From: Acidimicrobiaceae bacterium
GTDB lineage: Bacteria > Actinomycetota > Acidimicrobiia > Acidimicrobiales > Salinilacustritrichaceae
Direction: 5' to 3'
Length of the DNA stretch: 6,139 nt
NCBI GenBank assembly: GCA_003476595.1
Contig: DMTU01000224.1
Location: forward strand, 1 to 6,139
Below the pieces are notes generated by a model. That model ran no database searches, was not told the DNA's origin, and saw nothing but the letters and a program-made list of their open reading frames with translations. The translations under genes and the position numbers were made by a program. The stretch's first letter is position 1, and every line of letters starts with the position of its first letter. Of this stretch, positions 1 to 5,462 are shown in pieces.

Positions 1-2964
1 GCCGGCGGCGACGGCGGCGTCGATGACGTCCTGGGGCACCGTGCAGGTGGCGGCGGCCTCGGCCACGAGCCCGAACAGGGTGTCCTGGTCGGAGCCGGCC
101 ATGGCCAGCAGCTCGGATTCGGGCGTGCCGGCGAGCAGCTGCTCGTGCGTGCAGTTCGCGGCTCGGGGGTCGGCGCCCTGGGCGGTGAGCAGGTTGAACA
201 CCGTCGACTGGACCAGGCCCTCGGGGACGGCGTCGGGGTAGTCGTCGAGGGAGACCTCCCCCGTCGGCTCCGGCGCCGTGGTCGTGGTCGTGGTCGTGGC
301 CGGCAGCGCGACCGGCGTGTAGGAGATCTCCACCGAGTCCCCGGTGCCGCGCTCGGCCGATGCCCACAGGCCCACCGCGATGGCGGCGACGACGAGGACG
401 CTCACGACCCAGGCGATCAGGCGGGCGCCCCGGGGCTGGGCAGCGAGGCGGACGGCCCCGCCAGGTGCGTGCCCCTCGATGGGGAAGAACCCACGCTGGT
501 CGGCCCACATCAGCAGCGGCGGCATCACGACGAGGGCGGCGAGCAGCGCCACCGTGACGTTCATCGTGACGATGATGCCGAAGTCCCGCAGCAGCGGCAG
601 CGCCGATCCGATCAGCACGGCGAACCCGCCCACCGTGGTGGCGGCGGACGTGAAGAACGCCCGACCGGTGCGTCGAGCCGCGTGGTCGGACGCGTCCTTC
701 GGCGACTTGCCACCCTGTCGCTCCTCCAGGTACCGCGCCGTGATCAGCACCGAGAACTCCGTGCACGACGCGATGACGAGCGGACCGGACACGGTGGTCA
801 GGGGGCTGAGCGTGAGGCCGAAGGCACCGATGACCACCGACGACGTGCCGATCGCGAGACCGACGGGCACGAGGGTGAGCACGGCCCGGCCGAGCGACTG
901 CAGCCGGATCAGCAGGAACAGCGCGGCCAGGGCGAGGCCGAGGTAGGTGAGCACCGCCCGGTTCGCGGACAGGTTGTCGAGCAGCCCGACGCCGACGACG
1001 GCGAGGCCGGCCGGCGTGGCCCGCATGGCGGGCTCGTCGGGGTCGAGGTCCTCGAGCAGGATCGAGTCCTCCGGCAGCTCGAGGGCGGCGATGCGGTCCT
1101 CCAGGTCGGCCTCGAGCACCTCGACGAGGTCGGCCCGGTCCTCCAGGCTGCCGGGGGCGAGCCGCAGGTTGACCTGCGTGGCGGTGCCGTCGTCGGCGAG
1201 CAGGACCTTGCGGATGTCCTCGGGCATCACCGCAGCGGCGGCAGCGGCGTCGGCCGACGTCGGTGCCAGCTCCGTCGCGCCCGGGACGGCGATGATCTTG
1301 GCCATCGTGCCGGTGAGCGAGGAGGACGTGGCCACCTCGTCGAGGTCCTCGGCGTAGGTCGTGAACTCGTGGAGCACCTCGGTGAGGTCCTCGTCGAGCA
1401 CGTTGTTCGCACTGACCAGGACGCTGAGCGTGGAGGAGAACCCGGTGGCCTCCTCGAGGGTGTCGAGGTCGCGCACGGTCTGGGTGTCCTGGTTGATCCA
1501 GCGGACCGGGTCGGACTCGATCTTGAAGCGGCCCTCCATGGCCACGCCGCCGACGAAGAGCAGCGCGGAGAGGACGACGAGGGGCACGGCCGCCTTGGGC
1601 GGGAGGCCGCCGAGCCACACGACGAAGCGCTCGACGCGGGACTCCTCGACCTTCGGGGTGCGGGAGCGGTACTCCCGGACGCCGAGGATCGTGGCCGGCA
1701 GGACGATGCCGCAGAAGACGAGGGCGACGATGCCGATGGCCAGCATGACGCCGAAGTCGCGGATCATCGGGACCTGGCTGAGCTGCAGCGCCATGAAGGC
1801 GACCACGGCGGCGAGGGTGGCGGCGACGAGAGCCGGCCCGACGTTGGCGAGCGTCTCGCCGATGGGGTGCTCGTCCTTGTCGAGGGCGGACTCCTCCTCG
1901 ATCCGGTTGTGGATCTGGATGGCGAAGTCGATGCCGAGGCCGATGAGGATCGGCAGGCCGCTGATCGTCACGAGCGAGAGATCGATGCCGATGTAGCCGA
2001 GCAGGGCGAAGCCCCACATCACGCCCACGACGGTCGACAGCAGCGGCAGGAAGCGCCAGCGGACCCGGAACATCACGAGCAGGATCAGGGCCATGATCGC
2101 CAGGGCGATGCCGCCGAGGGTGAGCATGCCGCCCTGCAGGTAGTCGTTGATGTCCTTGAGGAAGACCGGGGAGCCGGTGACGACGACCTCGAAGCCGTCG
2201 AGCTGGGCGCTCTCGGCGACGTCGAGCACGGCCTGGGTGCCCGACGAGAGCGTGTCGAGGTCGGCGTTGCCCTCCAGGAGGACGCCGCCCACCGCGGTCT
2301 GCAGGTTCGGGAACGTGCTCTGCAGCGAGAGGCGCACGACGCGGTCGTCGCCGGTGGGCATCTGCGGCACGCCGTCGACCACCTCGACGTTCTCGTTGCC
2401 GAACAGCAGGAACTCGATCCACCCCGGGTTCGTCAGGTCCCGCTCCTCCACCGCGCCGAGGCGGGCGAGGGTGGTGGTGACGTCGGCCTGGCGGATGGCC
2501 TGGGCCTCCGGGTCGGGCTCGCGCTCGAGCGCGCTCAGCAGGGCACCGGTGCCCGGCGACGGCTCGATGGTCTCACCGGACGGGGTGACGCCGGTCGTGA
2601 TGGACTCGCTGAACCGCACCGTGGTGAGCGGGGCGACCACCGAGTACACCTCGTCGACGGCCCGCAGCTCGGTCTCGAGGCGCTCGAGCTCGGCCAGGTT
2701 GTCCCCGCGGTAGAGGTCGGAGATGTCGGCGTCACCGGTCGCCTGGAACAGCAGGATGATCGTCTCGCCGCCGAACTGGCTCTGGAGGGCCTCGTTGTCG
2801 ATGGCGATCTGGTCCTCGTCGTCCAGGTAGCTGTCCTGCCCGGTCGCGAACTCGAGGTTCGTCGCCCCGAGGGCGAGGATCGCGGTGATCACGACGAAGG
2901 AGATCGCAACGATCACCCATCGCCGTCCGAGCTCGTACGCGAGTCTGCGCCAGTGACGTTCCAC
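1..2964 (-). CDS. RND/MMPL-family membrane transporter (HAE3-like), C-terminus cut by the window edge
   Basis: 988 codons are visible without a stop; the 3' end lies outside the window. The protein shows the RND two-fold plan: TM1 (about 16-34), a large outer loop (35-279), TM2-TM6 (about 280-428), TM7 (458-478), a second outer loop (about 480-670), then TM8-TM12 (about 672-818). TM4 carries GLGIDFAIQIHNR with Asp346, and the matching TM10 carries CTEFSVLITARY with Glu736; acidic residues here form the proton relay in RND pumps. A further hydrophobic stretch (849-867) looks like TM13, followed by a Thr7 linker (890-896) and a tail with Cys938 and Cys974. Such proteins export lipids or hydrophobic molecules using the proton gradient; the substrate here is unknown. 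GTG 2964 is the first start codon after an in-frame stop at 2986-2988 and lies just before TM1. It follows menA on the same strand by 62 bp. The family call is firm, the subfamily less so. Confidence 0.9.
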   Translation of the reverse strand, partial: MERHWRRLAYELGRRWVIVAISFVVITAILALGATNLEFATGQDSYLDDEDQIAIDNEALQSQFGGETIILLFQATGDADISDLYRGDNLAELERLETELRAVDEVYSVVAPLTTVRFSESITTGVTPSGETIEPSPGTGALLSALEREPDPEAQAIRQADVTTTLARLGAVEERDLTNPGWIEFLLFGNENVEVVDGVPQMPTGDDRVVRLSLQSTFPNLQTAVGGVLLEGNADLDTLSSGTQAVLDVAESAQLDGFEVVVTGSPVFLKDINDYLQGGMLTLGGIALAIMALILLVMFRVRWRFLPLLSTVVGVMWGFALLGYIGIDLSLVTISGLPILIGLGIDFAIQIHNRIEEESALDKDEHPIGETLANVGPALVAATLAAVVAFMALQLSQVPMIRDFGVMLAIGIVALVFCGIVLPATILGVREYRSRTPKVEESRVERFVVWLGGLPPKAAVPLVVLSALLFVGGVAMEGRFKIESDPVRWINQDTQTVRDLDTLEEATGFSSTLSVLVSANNVLDEDLTEVLHEFTTYAEDLDEVATSSSLTGTMAKIIAVPGATELAPTSADAAAAAAVMPEDIRKVLLADDGTATQVNLRLAPGSLEDRADLVEVLEADLEDRIAALELPEDSILLEDLDPDEPAMRATPAGLAVVGVGLLDNLSANRAVLTYLGLALAALFLLIRLQSLGRAVLTLVPVGLAIGTSSVVIGAFGLTLSPLTTVSGPLVIASCTEFSVLITARYLEERQGGKSPKDASDHAARRTGRAFFTSAATTVGGFAVLIGSALPLLRDFGIIVTMNVTVALLAALVVMPPLLMWADQRGFFPIEGHAPGGAVRLAAQPRGARLIAWVVSVLVVAAIAVGLWASAERGTGDSVEISYTPVALPATTTTTTTAPEPTGEVSLDDYPDAVPEGLVQSTVFNLLTAQGADPRAANCTHEQLLAGTPESELLAMAGSDQDTLFGLVAEAAATCTVPQDVIDAAVAAG
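277..297. repeat. short hexanucleotide tandem repeat encoding a Thr7 linker
   Basis: Three and a half copies of CGTGGT on the plus strand read as alternating ACG and ACC threonine codons (residues 890-896) in the transporter tail. Flanking Pro and Ala residues make this a typical extended linker between a membrane anchor and an exported domain. Copy number could vary by slippage in steps of two threonines without breaking the frame. Confidence 0.8.
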
Positions 2965-2970
2965 GGCGAG

Positions 2971-2976
2971 AGCGTA
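2971..2976 (-). promoter_or_regulatory. candidate -10 element (TACGCT) for the transporter gene
   Basis: On the minus strand TACGCT fits the actinobacterial -10 pattern TANNNT and ends six bases before the GTG start at 2964. That spacing would put the transcription start at or next to the start codon and give a leaderless mRNA. The only good Shine-Dalgarno-like string, GGAGG (2989-2993 on the plus strand), is 24 bases from the GTG, too far for normal use. A -35 at the usual distance would be CTGTAC, a weak match. This is inference from spacing. Confidence 0.35.
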
Positions 2977-2997
2977 CGGCGTCGCTCACCTCCGTAC
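2974..2997. promoter_or_regulatory. 24-bp dyad (GTACGG-N12-CCGTAC), possible operator
   Basis: Two perfect 6-bp arms, GTACGG at 2974-2979 and CCGTAC at 2992-2997, are separated by 12 bp in the short gap between menA and the transporter gene. The left arm overlaps the inferred -10 element and the right arm falls near the -35 position. A dimeric repressor bound here would block that promoter. No regulator gene is visible in the window, so the operator role is inference; six-base arms can also arise by chance in GC-rich DNA. Confidence 0.3.
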
Positions 2998-3026
2998 AGA
3001 AGAGGACAAGGTCCCGTCGTGCCCGC

Positions 3027-3923
3027 TCAGGCGGAGAGGGCCAACCCCAGCGCGAGCAGGACCCCGAAGACGAGCTGCACCTGCCCGGTCGCACCGAGCA
3101 CGGCGATGAGGTCGCGGCCCGCGGCGCCGGACCGCACGAGCCGGATCGGGCGCAGGGCCGGGACCGCGGCGAGCAGCGCCACCAGCGCGGCGGGGCGGGC
3201 GATGGAGACCGGGATGACCAGCAGCAGGGCCACGACGAGCATGGCGACGAACAGGGTGCGGGTGCGCTGGTCGCCCAGCCGCACCGCCAGGGTCTGCTTG
3301 CCCGCGACCGCGTCGCCCGGGATGTCCCGGAGGTTGTTGGTGACGAGCAGCGCGGTGGCGAGCAGCCCCACCGGCACCGACGCCAGGAGGCTGAGGCCGG
3401 TGATCTCCTCGACCTGCACGTAGGTGGACCCGACCGTGGCGACCACGCCGAAGAAGACGAAGACGAAGACCTCGCCGAGGCCGAGGTAGCCGTAGGGCTT
3501 CGGCCCGCCGGTGTAGAACCAACCGGCCAGCATGCTGGCCGCACCGACGACGAGCAGCTCCCACCCGACCGCCAGCGTGAGGGCCAGCCCCGCAGCACCG
3601 GCGACCGCGAAGGACGCCATCGCCGCCCGCTTCACCGCAGACGGCTCCTTGATGCCCCAGCCCACCAGACGGACGGGACCGACCCGGCCGCCCGGATCGT
3701 CGGTGCCCCGGATCCCGTCGCTGTAGTCGTTGGCGTAGTTGGTGGCGACCTGCAGGGCGAGGGCGACGACGGCGGCCGCGACCGCGCGCCAGGCGACGAG
3801 CGGCCCGTCGACCCCGCGGGCCGCGGCGGTGCCGACGAGCACCGGGACCACGGCGGCGGGCAGCGTCCGGACCCGCGCGCCGGCGATCCAGGCCTGCAGT
3901 CCGGTGGGCATCGGTGCCGTCAT
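3027..3923 (-). CDS. menA: 1,4-dihydroxy-2-naphthoate polyprenyltransferase (MenA)
   Basis: MenA is an integral membrane UbiA-family enzyme that transfers a polyprenyl chain from the diphosphate to 1,4-dihydroxy-2-naphthoate, releasing CO2 and diphosphate and yielding demethylmenaquinone. With the ATG at 3923 the protein has 298 residues, normal for the family. The first Asp-rich motif is NYANDYSDGIRGTDD (residues 62-76) and the second is RDIPGDAVAGKQTLAVRLGD (199-218), with Asp200, Asp204 and Lys209; these bind Mg-diphosphate. The GARVRTLPAAVVPVLVG start, the GPVRLVG segment and YTGGPKPYGYLGLGE also match actinobacterial MenA as I remember it. The remainder is mostly hydrophobic helices. Other in-frame starts are GTG 3950 and ATG 3911; none has a clear ribosome binding site, so the exact start is uncertain. 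It diverges from menE and precedes the transporter on its own strand. Confidence 0.95.
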   Translation of the reverse strand: MTAPMPTGLQAWIAGARVRTLPAAVVPVLVGTAAARGVDGPLVAWRAVAAAVVALALQVATNYANDYSDGIRGTDDPGGRVGPVRLVGWGIKEPSAVKRAAMASFAVAGAAGLALTLAVGWELLVVGAASMLAGWFYTGGPKPYGYLGLGEVFVFVFFGVVATVGSTYVQVEEITGLSLLASVPVGLLATALLVTNNLRDIPGDAVAGKQTLAVRLGDQRTRTLFVAMLVVALLLVIPVSIARPAALVALLAAVPALRPIRLVRSGAAGRDLIAVLGATGQVQLVFGVLLALGLALSA

Positions 3924-3951
3924 CCGGAGCAGGTTCGCGCACGGAGCCACC

Positions 3952-3957
3952 TACCCT
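3952..3957 (+). promoter_or_regulatory. candidate -10 element (TACCCT) for menE
   Basis: TACCCT fits TANNNT and ends seven bases before the GTG at 3965, the arrangement expected for a leaderless actinobacterial transcript. There is no good Shine-Dalgarno sequence at the right distance; the nearest is GGAG at 3943-3946, 18 bases away. No convincing -35 is seen. The element sits in the 41-bp menA-menE gap, so the two divergent promoters must overlap or nearly abut. Inferred from pattern and spacing only. Confidence 0.35.
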
Positions 3958-3964
3958 GCACCCG

Positions 3965-5026
3965 GTGGAGAGGCTGGTGGCCATCGAGGCGCGCGGGACG
4001 CGGTTCACCGAGGCGCTCCGGGCCGCCTGGGACGTCGGCGACGCCGTGCTCCCCGTCGACCCGAGGCTCCCGCGAGCCGCGGCCGCTGCGCTCGTCGAGT
4101 CGCTGCAGGTGGGGGCCCCGGTCGAGCGCGGGGTCGCGCTCGTGGTGCCGACGAGCGGCACCACCGGCGTCCCCAAGGGCGTGCAGCTGACGCACGAGCA
4201 GATCGGGGCGTCCGCCGAGGCCACGTCGTCGTTCCTCGGCGTCGATCCCGCCCGCCACCGGTGGCTGGCGTGCCTGCCCCTCGCCCACGTCGGCGGCCTG
4301 TCCGTGGTGACCCGGGCCTGGCACACCGGCACGCCCCTCGAGGTCCACGACGGCTTCGACGCCGCCGCGGTGGACGCCGCGGCCCGGGCCGGGTGCACGC
4401 ACGTCTCCCTCGTGGCGACCGCGCTGGCCCGCATCGACGCGTCGGCGTGGGCCCGCATCGTGCTGGGCGGCGCCGCGCCGCCCCCGGACCGGCCGTCCAA
4501 CACCGTGGCCACGTACGGCATGACCGAGACGGGCAGCGGTGTGGTCTACGACGGCGTGGCCCTCCCCGGCGTGGAGCTGCGCATCGACGACGGCGAGATC
4601 CTGGTGCGGGGACCGATGGTGGCCGCCCGCTACCGGGACGGCACCCCGGTCGTGGACGACGCCGGGTGGCTGCACACGGGTGACCTCGGCCGCCTCGACG
4701 ACGGCATCCTCACCGTGCACGGTCGGCGGGGCGACATGATCATCACCGGCGGCGAGAACGTGCACCCCGACCCGGTGGAGCAGCGCCTCCGCCAGCACCC
4801 CGCGGTCGCGGACGCCGCCGTCGTCGGGCGTCCCGACCCGGAGTGGGGTCAGCGGGTGGTGGCCGTGCTGGAGCTCTCGCCCGGCGCCGACGCCCCCGAC
4901 CTGGACGAGGTGCGCGGGTGGGTGCGCGAGGCGCTCCCGCCGTGGTCGGCGCCGAAGGAGCTCGAGGTCGTCGACGCCCTGCCGCGGACCGCCCTCGGCA
5001 AGGTGCGCCGCGCCGCCGTGCGCTGA
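3965..5026 (+). CDS. menE: o-succinylbenzoate-CoA ligase (MenE)
   Basis: MenE is a cytoplasmic ANL-superfamily enzyme that activates o-succinylbenzoate with ATP, then joins it to CoA for menaquinone synthesis. From GTG 3965 it has 353 residues, close to the short actinobacterial MenE and missing much of the N-terminal part of a typical acyl-CoA ligase. The core motifs are all present in order: phosphate loop TSGTTGVPKG (63-72), YGMTETGS (from Tyr184), TGDLG (238-242, Asp240), the hinge GRRGDMIITGGENVHP, and PRTALGK with catalytic Lys346. LPLAHVGGLS also fits MenE. The start is not certain: GTG 3977 has GGAGAGG just upstream but only three bases of spacing, and GTG 3914 would run into menA. 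Another short acyl-CoA ligase cannot be excluded from motifs alone, but divergence from menA makes MenE much the best call. Confidence 0.92.
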   Translation: MERLVAIEARGTRFTEALRAAWDVGDAVLPVDPRLPRAAAAALVESLQVGAPVERGVALVVPTSGTTGVPKGVQLTHEQIGASAEATSSFLGVDPARHRWLACLPLAHVGGLSVVTRAWHTGTPLEVHDGFDAAAVDAAARAGCTHVSLVATALARIDASAWARIVLGGAAPPPDRPSNTVATYGMTETGSGVVYDGVALPGVELRIDDGEILVRGPMVAARYRDGTPVVDDAGWLHTGDLGRLDDGILTVHGRRGDMIITGGENVHPDPVEQRLRQHPAVADAAVVGRPDPEWGQRVVAVLELSPGADAPDLDEVRGWVREALPPWSAPKELEVVDALPRTALGKVRRAAVR

Positions 5027-5031
5027 GCGCC

Positions 5032-5062
5032 ATGGGGGATCGCCCCCATTCCCGACGCGGGA
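5032..5062 (+). terminator. two adjacent small hairpins after menE, possible terminator
   Basis: Six bases after the menE stop, ATGGGGG (5032-5038) and CCCCCAT (5043-5049) form a perfect 7-bp stem with a four-base ATCG loop. Directly after it, TCCCG (5050-5054) and CGGGA (5058-5062) form a second 5-bp stem with a three-base loop. No T-run follows, so this is not a textbook intrinsic terminator, but hairpin-only endings are often proposed in high-GC actinobacteria. The position just past the stop and before the next gene's promoter region supports a transcript-end role. Confidence 0.5.
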
Positions 5063-5094
5063 TGCACCCGATGGGCCGGGTCCGGCGCCCTTCG

Positions 5095-5100
5095 TACGGT
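5095..5100 (+). promoter_or_regulatory. candidate -10 element (TACGGT) for the YiaA/B-like gene
   Basis: TACGGT fits TANNNT and would give a leader of about 40 bases before the ATG at 5148, consistent with the proper ribosome binding site seen there. No good -35 is found at 17-18 bp upstream. It lies in the 121-bp gap after the menE hairpins. Low-information pattern in GC-rich DNA; inference. Confidence 0.25.
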
Positions 5101-5133
5101 CGTCGACGTGGCCGACCGGGCCATGCAACGACC

Positions 5134-5140
5134 AGGAGGT
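5134..5140 (+). promoter_or_regulatory. strong ribosome binding site (AGGAGGT)
   Basis: AGGAGGT is a near-perfect Shine-Dalgarno sequence seven bases before the ATG at 5148. It fixes that start and contrasts with the other genes in the window, none of which has a comparable site at normal spacing. Confidence 0.85.
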
Positions 5141-5147
5141 ACACCCC

Positions 5148-5438
5148 ATGAGCACCTACGAGCCCCAGCCCAGCCAGCTCCACTCCCCGGCCTGGGTCGC
5201 CGTCACCAAGATCCAGTTCGTCGTCTCCGTCCTCGCCCTCCTCGTCGGGCTCTGGTACCTGCCGGTGGAGCCGTGGATCGTCGCCTACCTCGTGATGGGC
5301 ACCCTGCTGCTCACGTCGTCGACGGTGGCGCTCACCAAGACGATGCGAGACCTCCACGAGGGGGGCCGACTGATCTCCCGGGTCGAGGAGGCCAAGCTCG
5401 AGCGCATCCTGTCCCAGCACGATCCGCTGGTGCCGTGA
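5148..5438 (+). CDS. YiaA/YiaB-like two-helix membrane protein
   Basis: This 96-residue protein has a polar N-terminus (1-15), TM1 at about 20-38, a short turn with Trp36, Pro39 and Trp43, TM2 at about 43-62, then a charged C-terminal tail. The pattern GLWYLP, followed by a second helix ending in TSSTVALTKTMRDLHE, resembles the YiaA/YiaB two-helix domain (PF05360 from memory), in which a helix leads into a Lys-x-x-Arg-Asp motif; here it is KTMRD (64-68). The biochemical role of this family is not known to me. The tail (about 69-90) could form an amphipathic cytoplasmic helix. The start is set by a strong ribosome binding site. The histidine kinase gene begins 24 bp after its stop on the same strand, so the two are probably cotranscribed. 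The coding call is firm; the family call is from motif resemblance. Confidence 0.8.
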   Translation: MSTYEPQPSQLHSPAWVAVTKIQFVVSVLALLVGLWYLPVEPWIVAYLVMGTLLLTSSTVALTKTMRDLHEGGRLISRVEEAKLERILSQHDPLVP

Positions 5439-5462
5439 GGCCCGTCGGGCAAGATCTGTCCC

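Noticed and set aside
277..299. Hexamer repeat considered as a CRISPR or regulatory repeat array
   Set aside because: Units are six bases with no spacers and stay in frame as Thr codons of the transporter linker, so a coding linker explains it.
1231..1250. Alanine-codon run in the second outer loop of the transporter, considered as a frameshift or assembly artefact
   Set aside because: The reading frame stays open with sensible sequence on both sides; it is a short poly-Ala stretch, ordinary in GC-rich genes.
145..3423. A very long plus-strand open frame (about 1090 codons) opposite the transporter and menA
   Set aside because: Its product is low-complexity, rich in Arg, Asp, Glu, Gly and His with no recognisable domain. 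It lies antisense to two well-recognised genes and is the expected by-product of their GC-rich codon use.
3914..3964. A longer MenE starting at GTG 3914
   Set aside because: The added 17 residues do not look like family sequence, the start would overlap the menA coding region, and no ribosome binding site precedes it.
2986..4521. A 511-codon minus-strand open frame spanning menA and part of menE
   Set aside because: It overlaps MenA in another frame and is antisense to MenE. Its translation has no family features, while the menA frame shows both Asp-rich motifs.
3920..5155. A 411-codon minus-strand open frame opposite menE
   Set aside because: MenE carries every adenylation motif on the plus strand; the opposite frame gives a low-complexity Gly/Arg/His product.
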